Of a DNA stretch of 64,000 bases, positions 27,250 to 37,100 are shown one piece after another. The notes beneath the pieces are model-generated. The model was not told the DNA's origin. It saw nothing but the letters and a program-made list of their open reading frames with translations, and did no database searches. Each line of letters opens with the position of its first letter. Within the stretch, counting starts at the first letter, position 1. Origin of the DNA: an uncultured Actinomycetes bacterium. Its GTDB lineage: Bacteria > Actinomycetota > Actinomycetes > Mycobacteriales > Nakamurellaceae. Made by a program: the position numbers and the translations under genes. The stretch spans positions 124,001 to 188,000 of the forward strand of contig CALANS010000050.1 of the NCBI GenBank assembly GCA_937926105.1, given 5' to 3'.

Positions 27250-28117
27250 CTCCGACTCGGCGGCAGGCGATCTCGCCTCCACCGACGGTCCAGGCTGTGG
27301 CGCCGAGCACCCCCGCGCCGATGGGTCGGGGCAGTGCGGGCTGCCCTACACGGTGCTGTCCTGCAGCATGTCCATGGACGGCTACATCAGCAGTGCCACC
27401 GGTGGGCGGCTGATCCTGTCCAATGCCGCGGACCTGGATCGGGTGGACGGGGTACGCGCGCGCTGCGACGCGATCCTGGTGGGGGCAACCACCATTCGCC
27501 GGGACGACCCGCGCCTGTTGGTGCGCGACCCGCGCCGAGCCGCCCGGCGGGTGGCGCACGGGCTACCGGCGACGCCGGTGAAGGTGACGGTGACGGCGGG
27601 TGCCGACCTCGATCCGGCTGCGCTGTTCTTCGCCACCGGGCTGGAGAAGCTGGTGTATTGCGAGTCCGGGGCGGCGGGCCGGGCACACGGGCTGCTCGGG
27701 CCGGCGGCCACCGTGCTGGATGCCGGAAGTCCGGTCCGGCTGCGCGGCGTGCTGGCCGACCTGCGCCGCCGCGGCATCCGGCGGCTGCTGGTGGAGGGTG
27801 GCGGGACGGTGCACACCCAATTCCTGGTGCAGGGCCTGGCCGACGAGTTGCACCTGGTGCTGGCACCGCTGTTCGTCGGCGACTCCCGGGCGCGGCGATT
27901 CGTCGACGACGGACGCTTCCCCTGGCACTCAGCGGAACGGGGCCGGCTCGTGGATGTGCGCCAGATCGGCGACGTGGTGCTGCTGCGTTATGCGCTGTCC
28001 GACCGGTTCCGCGCCGATCTCTTCGCTGCCGGAGCCGACACCGACACCGACACGGATACCGCCGACACCGACGACGAGCTCGATGTCGATGTCGATACCG
28101 CCGCCGGTGTGCGGTGA
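27242..28117 (+). CDS. RibD C-terminal-type reductase (pyrimidine reductase family)
   Basis: A 291-residue protein with the dihydrofolate-reductase-like fold of RibD/RIB7: SMSMDGYISSATGGRLILSN, DAILVGATTIRRDDPRLLVR, RRLLVEGGGTVHTQFL and VLAPLFVGDSRARRF. It should reduce a ribosyl-amino-pyrimidine or similar carbonyl with NADPH. The RibD deaminase domain is absent. The N-terminal 30 residues and the C-terminal DTDTDTDTADTDD tail are low-complexity additions. The ATG overlaps the flippase stop and the stop overlaps the next GTG. It is a dedicated copy in a specialised operon, unlikely to be the housekeeping riboflavin enzyme. Confidence 0.9.
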   Translation: MVDSDSAAGDLASTDGPGCGAEHPRADGSGQCGLPYTVLSCSMSMDGYISSATGGRLILSNAADLDRVDGVRARCDAILVGATTIRRDDPRLLVRDPRRAARRVAHGLPATPVKVTVTAGADLDPAALFFATGLEKLVYCESGAAGRAHGLLGPAATVLDAGSPVRLRGVLADLRRRGIRRLLVEGGGTVHTQFLVQGLADELHLVLAPLFVGDSRARRFVDDGRFPWHSAERGRLVDVRQIGDVVLLRYALSDRFRADLFAAGADTDTDTDTADTDDELDVDVDTAAGVR

Positions 28118-28941
28118 GCCATCCGGCCGGGCCTGCCGCCGCCCGGGTCGACCGCGGCTGGCTGGCGCTGCGGGGTCCGGCGGATGCGGCCGCCCGCTCC
28201 CCCGCCGCCGTTCCCCTCGCCGCGCAGCTGACCCGACACCTGCGGCAGCGCCTCGATCGATCGGGCCGGCCCGCGTCGCTGGTGGACGTGGGTGCCGGAA
28301 CCGGCGCCGGGGCGGCCTGGTTGCGCGGACTGTTGCCGCTCCGGCAGGACTGGCGCCTGCTGGACAGCGACGCAGAGCTGCTGGCAGCCGCTGGCCCGGT
28401 CCGGGAGGGCTGGGCCCGGCCCATTGTCGCCGACGTCACCGCCCTGGGCACGCTGCTGGCCGCGGAGCCCGCGGACGTTGTCACCTGCCAGGCATTGCTG
28501 GACCTGTTCACCGCCGGGCAGGTCGACGCGATGCTCGAACCGGCCATCGCCGCTCGGTCGGCGGTGCTGCTGGGCCTGACCGTGACGGGCGAGGTGCAGA
28601 TCTCGCCACCCGACCCGGACGATGCGGCGGTGAGCGCGCACTTCAACGCGCACCAGCGTCGCTCCGGTCGGCTGGGCCCCGACGCGGCGGCACGGGCGGC
28701 CACGGTGCTGCGCGGACACGGCTACGTCGTCACCGGGGTGCCCACCCCCTGGCGGCTCGACGGCTGTGCCCTGGCCACCCGGTGGTTGGACGGCCGCGCC
28801 GCCGCGGCCGCCGAGCAGTCACCCCGCGACGGCGCACTCGTCCGGTTGTGGTTGCACCGCCGTCTGAATGCCGTTCGGTCTGGCGACTTTGCTGCCACTG
28901 TAGGGCATCTCGACGTGCTCGGCGTGCCACCACCCGGCTAG
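28114..28941 (+). CDS. SAM-dependent methyltransferase (operon end)
   Basis: A 275-residue class I methyltransferase. SAM motif I is LVDVGAGTGAGAAWL, the following acidic residue lies in RLLDSDAELL, and motif IV is ADVVTCQALLDLF. The GTG start overlaps the reductase stop (GTGA), so it is translationally coupled. The substrate is presumably the glycosylated pterin/pyrimidine-like intermediate of this operon; that is inference from position only. It is convergent with a second methyltransferase, 19 bases away. Confidence 0.85.
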   Translation: MSHPAGPAAARVDRGWLALRGPADAAARSPAAVPLAAQLTRHLRQRLDRSGRPASLVDVGAGTGAGAAWLRGLLPLRQDWRLLDSDAELLAAAGPVREGWARPIVADVTALGTLLAAEPADVVTCQALLDLFTAGQVDAMLEPAIAARSAVLLGLTVTGEVQISPPDPDDAAVSAHFNAHQRRSGRLGPDAAARAATVLRGHGYVVTGVPTPWRLDGCALATRWLDGRAAAAAEQSPRDGALVRLWLHRRLNAVRSGDFAATVGHLDVLGVPPPG

Positions 28942-28960
28942 GCGCCGCCGGCAGCGCACA

Positions 28961-29722
28961 TCACCGCCGTCCCGCCACCAGGGCGATCTTGCGGATCCGG
29001 CCGGTCGCCATCCACCCGCTCCACATCCGGTGTGCCGCCAGCAACCCGTCGATGGTCGATTCGCCAATGGCCGCGGCGATGTCTCGTCGCGACCTCGTGA
29101 AGGCGTCGATCAGGGCGTCGACGACCTGCCGGTGCGAGGCGGTCTGGTCCTGTTGCCAGGTCACCCGAAACCCGCACTGCCGCAACATCGAGGTGAACTC
29201 GTCGAGCGGAACCGGCCACACCGTATCGGATTCGGGCATCGCCGCGCGCTCCCGATCATCGAGCGGCTGCCCCTCCTCCAGCGTGCACGCGAATCGGCCC
29301 GCTTCGACCAGCACGCCGGCGATGTCGCTGATCAGCGCGGCCTTGTCGCGGAATGCCAGCATGGTCTCCAACAGCAGCACCACATCGCGCCGGCCGCGCG
29401 GCAATGGCGGTACCCGCGCGATGCGGAACCGGCAGGACAGCCCCGCTGCCCGCCCCCGCGCCACGGCGATCGCCGGCCGGCTGGCGTCCGCTCCCAGGTA
29501 GCTGCAGCCGAGTTCGCGGGTGATGAACCGACCGGGTCCGGCCACCCCGCAGCACAGGTCCAGCACCGCGCTGCCCGGCCCGACACCGGCGCGCCGAGCC
29601 AGTTCGAGGATCTCGCCGGCCCGCATGAAGCTTTCCTGGTCGATGAACTGCCCCGGCGGAAACGCGCGAACCCGAGCCGCGCGCAGTGCCCGGTCCAGCA
29701 GCGCCCGCCGGTTGCCCGTCAT
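28961..29722 (-). CDS. Second SAM-dependent methyltransferase
   Basis: A 253-residue class I methyltransferase with motif I AVLDLCCGVAGPGRF, YLGADASRPAI for the ribose-binding acidic loop, and VVLLLETMLAF as motif IV. The C-terminal part carries MLRQCGFRVTWQQDQT. It overlaps the stop of the CDP-alcohol phosphatidyltransferase gene by 4 bases and is translated after it. It resembles small-molecule methyltransferases acting on sarcosine/ubiquinone-like substrates; the actual substrate is unknown. Confidence 0.88.
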   Translation of the reverse strand: MTGNRRALLDRALRAARVRAFPPGQFIDQESFMRAGEILELARRAGVGPGSAVLDLCCGVAGPGRFITRELGCSYLGADASRPAIAVARGRAAGLSCRFRIARVPPLPRGRRDVVLLLETMLAFRDKAALISDIAGVLVEAGRFACTLEEGQPLDDRERAAMPESDTVWPVPLDEFTSMLRQCGFRVTWQQDQTASHRQVVDALIDAFTRSRRDIAAAIGESTIDGLLAAHRMWSGWMATGRIRKIALVAGRR

Positions 29723-30375
29723 GGCACCTGGTTCCGTCGGCGCCACAGCCACCACACGTCCCGGCCGAACGACTCGCCGATCAGCGCCGACCCGGCAACT
29801 AGCCCCGCGGCAAGGACGCGGTGCGGCGGCGCCCAGCGCCAGCCGTCGGTCAGCGCCGCCGCCAACGCGATTCCCTCGGTGGCGGTGGCGACCTTGCGCC
29901 AGTAACGCGGCGGCAGCGAACGACGCAACCACGGCAGTGCCCATCCGGCGGCGCCGAATATGTATCGCGCCAGCCCGGCGCCCAGCACCCACGGGCCGAA
30001 CGAGCGGGCCGCCTGAACGCTCACGGTCAGGATCAGGAAGGCATCCACCTCACCGTCGAAGCGGGCCCCGAACGGCGTTGCCGAGTCGGTGCGGCGGGCC
30101 ACGGCGCCGTCCAGCGCATCCAGCGCGAGCGCGACCGCGGTCAACGAGAACATCGGTCCTGCCGGGGGTTTCCGATTCGGGGCGTCGGCCACCAGCCCGG
30201 CGACCGCGCAGCTGAGCAGGGCCCGGGTCAGCGTCACCAGGTCCGCCGGCCCCGGTCCGGTCGCCCCGCTGCGGCGCAGCCCGCGGAAGACGGCGACGCC
30301 GACGGACAGGCCGGTGGTGCCCACCACCAGCCAGCCGCCAGGCAGCCGGCGACCGCGTGAGCTCATACCGTCCAT
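29719..30375 (-). CDS. CDP-alcohol phosphatidyltransferase family protein
   Basis: A 218-residue membrane enzyme. The family signature DG-x2-AR-x8-G-x3-D-x3-D is complete in DALDGAVARRTDSATPFGARFDGEVD. About six hydrophobic helices flank it. It condenses a CDP-linked alcohol (usually CDP-diacylglycerol) with a hydroxyl acceptor to make a phospholipid or phosphodiester. It is paired with a methyltransferase and convergent to the glycosyltransferase/flippase operon, so a modified lipid head group is plausible. Confidence 0.92.
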   Translation of the reverse strand: MDGMSSRGRRLPGGWLVVGTTGLSVGVAVFRGLRRSGATGPGPADLVTLTRALLSCAVAGLVADAPNRKPPAGPMFSLTAVALALDALDGAVARRTDSATPFGARFDGEVDAFLILTVSVQAARSFGPWVLGAGLARYIFGAAGWALPWLRRSLPPRYWRKVATATEGIALAAALTDGWRWAPPHRVLAAGLVAGSALIGESFGRDVWWLWRRRNQVP

Positions 30376-30409
30376 ACGATCACCGGACGCCGACGGTTCA
30401 TCCGCCGCG

Positions 30410-31507
30410 CTACCTCAACGCCACCGAGAAGTACGGGTGTGTCCCGCGGCCGAACAGGTCGGTGATCGTCTGATAGCCCACCCGCGCCCCGTCCAGCAGC
30501 AGGTCCCGGCGCATGGTCAGCCGCTCCACGTGGTGCGATCCGGGCGGGGCCGCCACCCGCAGCACCGCGCCGGCACCCATGGCCACGTCACCGTCGAAGC
30601 GCGCCCTCGCCCGGTCGGCGTCCCACCGCCGCCGGGACCATACATATGCCTCACCCAGACCAGCCTGCCACCTGTTCAGGATCGGGCGCAGCAGGGCACG
30701 CGAGCGCGGCGCGGCGGGCCAGTGCCCCTGCGGGAAGGTGTTCAGCAGCAACACATGGCTGCAGCCATCGTCCAGGGCCGCATACACCGGATCCGGGCAC
30801 AGCACTCCCCCGTCCAGGTACCGCACGCCGTTCAGCACCGGCGGCGGCCCGGCCAGCACCGGCAACCAGGACGCCGCCTTCAGGTAGCTGACCCCGAGCG
30901 GACCCATCGCACGCATGTCGTGGGTCTCCGATCGCGCCCGGTCGACATTGGTTAGCACCGCGTTGATCGGCCGGTCCAGCCCGGCAATCCTGGACCAGCC
31001 GATCGGCACCGCGCTCCCGATGACCTGGTCGAAGGCGTAGGCCATGTCGAGCAGCGGCCGGCTGAGGTTCCACCGCTGCCGGCGTAGGAACCCGGCAGTC
31101 AGGTGGTCGTAGTACACGCTCAGCGCGTCCCAATCCGAGCCGCCGTGCAGGTAGGCGAGGTTCAGCGATCCGGAGGAGGTGCCGTAGCAGGCGTCAAAGG
31201 CGTCGATCAGGCCGAGATCGCGCAACGCGAGCAACATGCCGCCGGACACGATGCCGCGCATGCCTCCGCCCTCCACGGCCAACCCCAACCGATAGCCGCC
31301 GGCGCGCCGCTCGGCGACGCCCGCGCGCATCAGATCGGTGACAGTCGGACCGTCGGAGCGCATCGATAGCGGTGACGAGGCAGCCGGAATCGACCCCGCC
31401 CGGCCCGCGACGGCTGGTCCGGAGTGCGCGTCATCGACGGCGATGCTGGCCGATGCCCGCGAGCGGCGTCGCGTCGCACCGAGCCGCGCAGGCATCCATC
31501 CAGGCAT
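30410..31507 (-). CDS. Patatin-like phospholipase
   Basis: A 365-residue patatin-fold acyl hydrolase. Its oxyanion loop is LAVEGGGMRGIVSGG, the nucleophile elbow is YGTSSGSLN (GxSxG) and the catalytic Asp lies in YLDGGVLCPDP. The Ser/Asp dyad is intact. About 75 residues precede the domain and look unstructured. The start is ATG 31507 with GGGAG nine bases upstream; internal MRSDGPTVTDL is another option. No signal peptide is visible. It is divergent from the LuxR regulator and may hydrolyse membrane lipids. Confidence 0.9.
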   Translation of the reverse strand: MPGWMPARLGATRRRSRASASIAVDDAHSGPAVAGRAGSIPAASSPLSMRSDGPTVTDLMRAGVAERRAGGYRLGLAVEGGGMRGIVSGGMLLALRDLGLIDAFDACYGTSSGSLNLAYLHGGSDWDALSVYYDHLTAGFLRRQRWNLSRPLLDMAYAFDQVIGSAVPIGWSRIAGLDRPINAVLTNVDRARSETHDMRAMGPLGVSYLKAASWLPVLAGPPPVLNGVRYLDGGVLCPDPVYAALDDGCSHVLLLNTFPQGHWPAAPRSRALLRPILNRWQAGLGEAYVWSRRRWDADRARARFDGDVAMGAGAVLRVAAPPGSHHVERLTMRRDLLLDGARVGYQTITDLFGRGTHPYFSVALR

Positions 31508-31661
31508 GACCACGTGCTCCCTTACCCGACTGCACCGGACAGGATAGCCACCGGCCCGTCCGGTCCCGCTGCAACCCGGATACCGCATGCCAGGCACCAC
31601 CTGCCGCCCGGCGCCGCCGGGTGCATACTGCGGCGGTGCCCGTCGGACCGCAGACGTGAGG

Positions 31662-34148
31662 ATGCCGCTCCGCCCGAACGGCCCCACCATCCCGATCGGC
31701 CGGGATCGTGAGGCCGCCGAACTGACCTCCGCGCTGACCGACCCGCGCTGGCCGGTCGTGGTGCTGCACGGTCTGCCGGGCATGGGCGCGGTCGACCTGG
31801 CCGCGGCGGTCTGGCATGGGATGACCGACCGGGCTCGACCCGGGGTGCGAGTGGTGGATGCCGACCAGACGGAATCCGCCCTGCTGGACCTGCTGCGCCG
31901 GCCCGCCGACGAGACCGGCCCCGGGCTGGTGGTTCTCGACCGGGCGGACGATGCGACCGGCCACCTCGGCGAGATGGCGGCGGGCCTCCCGGCGGGCACC
32001 CGACTGGTGGCCTGCGCGATCCGGCGCCCGACCGATCCTCGGGTGCATCCGCTCGCCGTGGGACCGTTGCCGCTGCCGGATCCGGGTGATCGGATCGACG
32101 ACAGTCCGGCCATCCGGCTGTTCCTGCAACACGCCGACCTCGGACCCGCGGAGGCGGTGGACGACGACGCGCCTGCGGTGGCCGAGCTCTGCCGGATCGC
32201 GGCCGGCTGGCCACTGCTGATCGAGACCATCGCGTCCTGGACGGGGACCCTGCCGCCGGAGGCATTGGTCGATCGCCTCGGCTCGCGCCCGGAACTGCTG
32301 TTCCAGCCGGCCTGGGATTCCCGCCGGCGGACCGGTTACCTGCCCAGCGTGCGGGCGGCGTTGGAGTACACCTGGCGACACCTGCCGGCGCCCGAGCGGG
32401 CGGCGATGCGGGCCGCCTGCCTGTTCCGTGGCGCGGCCACCGCCGCCGACCTGGGCGCGGTCGCCGGATTGACGATCGGCGACGCGACCCGGGCGGTCCA
32501 TGGCCTGGCCACCTGCGGGCTGCTGACCACCGCCGGGTCCGACCGGTTCCGGGCCACCGCCACGGCCGGCGAGTTCGCCCGGCACAAGTTCGACCGCGCC
32601 CTGCCTGCGCGTACGGCCCGGCGACGTTATGTGGATGTGGTGTGCGCCAAGGCTTCCCGAGCGGTAGAGCTGTTCGACGGCGGTGACGAGGCGGCGGCCA
32701 CCCTGGCCGCTCGGGATGACATCGCCGACTACCTGCCCGCGATGACCCTGCTGCGCGAGGCGGGCCAGACCAGCAGGGCGCTGCGGTTGGCCGGGGATGC
32801 GGCACCCGGGCTGAGCCAGGCCGGCAGGTTCGTCGATGCCGCCCGCTGCATCGACGAGCTGCTGCGCGCCGACGGGCTGTCCGACTCGGCAGAGCTGGGC
32901 GATGCGCTGATCGGCTATGCCGACCTGATGCTGTCCGGCGTGGTCGGGGTGGACGTGCGGGAGCTGGCGTACCAGCGGCTCGACGCCGGGGTGGCGATGG
33001 TGCGACGGTGCGGGACGCCGCGCGCGCAGCTGCGCGCGCTGGCCGCGGCCTGCAATGCCTGGCCGGTGACGCAGGATCCGGCCTTCGGCGCGCGCTGCGT
33101 CCACGAGGGTCTGGCGCTGGCGCGGCGGGTGGGCAGCGCCCGATGGTTGGCCCGGTTCGAGGCCTGGTCCGGCATGCTCGCGCACCAGCAGGGTGAGCCG
33201 GACCGGGCGGCGGCGTGGGGTGCCCGGGCGCTGGCCCGCGCGCGCCGCTGCGGTGACCGGCGCGGCCGCCTGCTGGCCGGCATCCTGTTGCAGACGTTGC
33301 CGGAGACGGCGTCCGAGATCCCCGGCGGCCTGCCCACCCCGGAGGACCTGCTGGGACTGGCCGCCGAGCTGGTCGAGCCGCGTCTGCAGTCGGTGGTGCT
33401 CGCCATCCTCGCGGACCGGGCGGTGCGCGCGGGCCGGTGGGACGACGCCGCCTACTGGTGCGCCCAGGCTCTCGAGCTGGTCGGCAGCCTGGACACCTGG
33501 TACGGGGCGGGGTTCGCGGTGATGTTCCTGACGGCGGTCGCGGCCGGTCGCGGCGAACTCGCCGAGGCGGCCAGGCTGCACGGCATGGTGATGGACCGGC
33601 TCGCGGTGCTGACGGCGAACATGCCCCCGCATGCCGCCGCCGAATATCGGGATCTGGTGAGCGGCCTGCGCTCCGCCGGAGACGCCGAGGAGTTCGACCG
33701 GCTGGCCAGGTCCGGCGCCGTCCTGCCGTGGCGTGACGCCGCCGCGGCGGCGCTGCAGTACACCTACCGGGTGGGTGCCGCCGCGCCACCTGCCGGGCCG
33801 CAGCGGCCGGCGGCGACGAGTCTCACGCCGCGGGAGGCGCAGGTGCTCAGCTTGATCGCCGAGGGGCAGGACACCCGGTCCATCGCGGACCGGTTGCGGA
33901 TCTCGGTACGGTCCGCCTCACACCACACCGGCAGCGTGCTGCGCAAGCTCGGGGTGAGCAACCGCACTCAGGCCGCGATCTGGGCGACCCAACACCCGGA
34001 CGGGCTGGCCACTGTGGTCACGCACCAGCACCCTGATGCGCTGTCCACGGTCGTCACGCATGACGCCCCCGACGGCGACGGCGGCTCCCGGCGAGCAGGA
34101 ACAGGCCTCCCAGCAGCACCAGGCCGATCGCGCTCAGCAGGTCGCTGA
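31662..34148 (+). CDS. Large LuxR-family regulator with ATPase-like and TPR-like regions
   Basis: An 828-residue regulator of the MalT/LAL layout: an N-terminal STAND-like nucleotide-binding region, a long helical repeat region (about residues 290-690) and a C-terminal LuxR helix-turn-helix (LTPREAQVLSLIAEGQ, IADRLRISVRSASHHTGSVLRKLG, about 725-780). The P-loop reads LHGLPGMGAVDL, so the Lys and Ser/Thr of GxxGxGKS/T are missing although the Walker B-like LVVLDRADDA remains. The last 40 residues follow a 36-bp tandem repeat. The 3' end overlaps the convergent Ig-protein gene by 95 bases. The start could also be GTG 31656. The target is unknown. Confidence 0.88.
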   Translation: MPLRPNGPTIPIGRDREAAELTSALTDPRWPVVVLHGLPGMGAVDLAAAVWHGMTDRARPGVRVVDADQTESALLDLLRRPADETGPGLVVLDRADDATGHLGEMAAGLPAGTRLVACAIRRPTDPRVHPLAVGPLPLPDPGDRIDDSPAIRLFLQHADLGPAEAVDDDAPAVAELCRIAAGWPLLIETIASWTGTLPPEALVDRLGSRPELLFQPAWDSRRRTGYLPSVRAALEYTWRHLPAPERAAMRAACLFRGAATAADLGAVAGLTIGDATRAVHGLATCGLLTTAGSDRFRATATAGEFARHKFDRALPARTARRRYVDVVCAKASRAVELFDGGDEAAATLAARDDIADYLPAMTLLREAGQTSRALRLAGDAAPGLSQAGRFVDAARCIDELLRADGLSDSAELGDALIGYADLMLSGVVGVDVRELAYQRLDAGVAMVRRCGTPRAQLRALAAACNAWPVTQDPAFGARCVHEGLALARRVGSARWLARFEAWSGMLAHQQGEPDRAAAWGARALARARRCGDRRGRLLAGILLQTLPETASEIPGGLPTPEDLLGLAAELVEPRLQSVVLAILADRAVRAGRWDDAAYWCAQALELVGSLDTWYGAGFAVMFLTAVAAGRGELAEAARLHGMVMDRLAVLTANMPPHAAAEYRDLVSGLRSAGDAEEFDRLARSGAVLPWRDAAAAALQYTYRVGAAAPPAGPQRPAATSLTPREAQVLSLIAEGQDTRSIADRLRISVRSASHHTGSVLRKLGVSNRTQAAIWATQHPDGLATVVTHQHPDALSTVVTHDAPDGDGGSRRAGTGLPAAPGRSRSAGR
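33990..34062 (+). repeat. 36-bp imperfect tandem repeat at the 3' end of the LuxR gene
   Basis: Two copies encode HPDGLATVVTHQ and HPDALSTVVTHD just after the helix-turn-helix. The second copy reaches the stop of the convergent Ig-repeat gene. The duplication may have extended the regulator into its neighbour. Confidence 0.7.
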
Positions 34149-37100
34149 TCGCCGGGACACCGGTGTAGCTCAGTCCCGGCCGGTCGCCGCCGGGTCCGAC
34201 GGCCCCCGCGGAGGCACTCGTCGCGGCGCCGGACACCCCGTGATCGGCGGTCGACGCGCCGGCCCGACCGGACCCGGACGAGGCACCGGTCGCCGATCCG
34301 CCGCCGCCGGTCGATCCGGTGGTCGTCACCGGGCTCGTCGTGGAGTCGGGCGCGGCGGTCTGCGACGCCGTGCCGCCGGTGGTGGCACCAGGGCTGGAAC
34401 CCGTTGCGTTCCCGGAGGACGTCGTGGTAGTCGCCCCACCAGTGGTGGTCGTTCCGCCGCCGGTGGTCGTGGGTGGCGCGGCCGCCGCGACCACCAGGGT
34501 GAGGGTGGCCTGCGCCGGGTCGCCCACGGCCACCGTGAAGGTGAAGCGTCCGGCGACGGTCGGGGTTCCGGACAGCAATCCGCTGGGGCTCAGGGTCAGG
34601 CCGGGCGGCAGGCTGCTTCCGGCCGGCAAATACCACGGCCGTGCGCCTTCCGGGCCTCCCGAAGCGCGCAGCTGCGCCGAGTAAGGCGCTCCGGCGGTCG
34701 CGCCGGGCAGCGCAGCGGTCGTGACGGCCAGCGGCTGGTACACGGCCAGGCGTGCCACGTCGCTGGTGACGCTGCCGGATCCGTTGCTGAACACCGCCCG
34801 GTAGCTGCCGCCCTGCATGCCGGCCGTCACGAAGTGCAGGACCAGCGTCGCCGCGGTGGCGCCCGGGATATCGGCCCAGCTGCCGTCGGTCTCGGTCTGC
34901 CACTGCACGGTGGGCGCCGGCACGCCGGCGGCAACAGCGGTGAACGTCGCGTCGGAGCCGACCTCGGCCTGCTGGCTCGACGGCTGTGTGGTGACGGTGG
35001 GGCCGATCGGGTCCGGCCCGGTGACGGACAGGGTGGCCGGCAGGCTGATCGCAGCCGCGCCGCCGGAGGTGAACACCGCGCGGTAGCGGGTGCCGTCGTC
35101 GGCGGCGGTCAGGCTGGCGGTGACGAACGTGCTGGAGGTGGCGCCGGGCACGTCCGACCAGGTGGTGCCATCGGTGCTGCGTTGCCACTGCACCGTCGGT
35201 GCCGGGGATCCGCCGGCGAGGCTGGTGAATGTCGCCGTGCTGCCCGCGGCCACCCGTTGGTCCTGGGGCGAGAGCATCAGCACCGGTGGCCGGTCCCCGC
35301 CCGTGGTGAAGGTGGCCGTGGTGGTGATCGCGGTGCCCGCGGGATTGCTGAACACGGCGCGGTAGGCGGTGCCGGAGGCATCGTGCGGGACGAGGCTGCC
35401 GGTGGTGGCGCCGGTGATGCTGGTCCAGGTGCCGCCGACCCGGTGTTGCCACTGCACCGACGGCGCCGGAACGCCGGAGGCTGCGGCGGTGAAGGCGCCG
35501 GGTGCTCCGGTCACGTCCACCGGGTTCAGCACGACCCTGGGCGGGGTGGCGACCTCGAGCGTGGCCGCGTCGGTGGTGGCGGTCTGCCGGCTGCCGTCCT
35601 GGGCGGTGAACACCGCCCGATAGCTGGTGCCGTCGGCGTTCCAGGCACCGGTCAGATCGGGGTCGTCGGTGCCAACCCGGGGGACGCTGAGCCTGGTCGA
35701 GATGGCACCGTCGATGGGCGTCCAGGTGGCGGTGCCGGCCAGCTGGAACTGCCACTGGACCGTCGGGACCGGAGTGCCGGTCGCGTCGGCGGAGAACGTC
35801 GCGTCGGTGCCGATGGGAGCGGTCTGGTACTGCGGTGCGGCGGTCACCCGCAGCGATGGCCCGGCCGATGGCTGGCCCACCGTCAGCGTCGCCGGTGCCG
35901 ATGCGACGGTGCCGGATGCGTTGTGGAACACGGCCTCGTACTCGGCGCCCGACAGGGCCGCCGTCACCGCGGGAATGTCCAGCGTGGTCGTGGATCCCGG
36001 TGACCCGGGCACCGGGCGCCAGGAGTGCCCGCCGTCGGTGGAGACCTGCCAGTTCGCCTGCGGCGCGGGCTCACCGGACGCCGCGGCCGAGAAGCTGGCG
36101 GTGGCGCCGACTCCGACGGTCTCGTCGGCCGGCTGCCGGGTGACCGTCGGTGCGGCGGCCAGGTGCAGGGTGGCCGCGGTGGTGATGGCGGCCGGCTCAT
36201 CGGTGCCGCCGGTCGAGAACAGCTCGGCCCGATAGCGCCTGCCGTCCATGTCGGCGGTGGCGCCGGAGAGCGTCAGCGTGTTGCCCCCGGGGCCGGCGCC
36301 GGTGGCCTGCGAGCCGGTCACGGTGCTCCAGGTGACGCCGCCGTCGGTGGATTGCTGCCACTGCAGCGACTCCGGCGGCGGCGAGGAGGCCACCGTGAAG
36401 GTGGCGCTGCCGCCCAGCACCGCGACCTGGTCGGTCGGCGAGGTGGTGATGGTCAGATTCGCCGGCGGGCCGGCCGGGATGCCCACGGTGAGCGTCGCGG
36501 CCGGGGTGATCACCGTGCCCAAGTCATTGCCGAAGACCGCACGATACTGGTTGCCGTCCATGCCGGTGGCCACCGAGGGCAGGGTGAGCACCGTGCCGCT
36601 GGCGTCACTGATGTCGGACCAACTCGTGCCGCCGTCGGTGGAGACCTGCCACTGTTCGGTCGGGTTCGGCGTGCCCAGCGCGGTGGCGGCGAAGGCCGCG
36701 GTCTGGCCCTGCGGCACCGTCTGGTCGTGCGGGGCGGAGGTCAGGATCACCGGGAGCGGCAGCTGTGGCGTGCCGTCGGCAGCCAGCTGCAGCGGGATGG
36801 TCTCGTCACCGATAACGGTGTTGCCGGAGCGGGCTTCGATCATCAGGCGGTGCGATCCGGTGGATCCGCTGGGGATCGCCACGCTCTCGGTGAACGCGTG
36901 CTGGGTGGTGTCGTAGCTGGCGCAGCCGGTTCCCGGGGCGGCCGCGCCGTCCAGGCCGACGGTCACCCAGCAGTCCGCGGCGAGCGCGGCGGCGGCGCTG
37001 TCGCCGAGCCGGCCGCGCGCGTCGCTCAGGGACACCGTCACCGGAATTTTCGAGTCGTCACCGGCCAGGGGGTTCACCGCGCCCGAGACCGCGTATCCCA

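Noticed and set aside
31620..31629. Shared promoter motif GGTGCATACT upstream of the LuxR gene and at 40081-40090
   Set aside because: CATACT resembles a -10 element but neither copy has a -35 match. Two copies are too few to call a regulon.
31431..33789. Two long minus-strand open frames opposite the LuxR regulator
   Set aside because: No motifs and biased composition. The plus strand carries the helix-turn-helix and a coherent helical repeat region.
34036..36003. Long plus-strand open frame opposite the Ig repeats
   Set aside because: Same antisense artefact. Its apparent internal repeats merely mirror the Ig repeats on the other strand.
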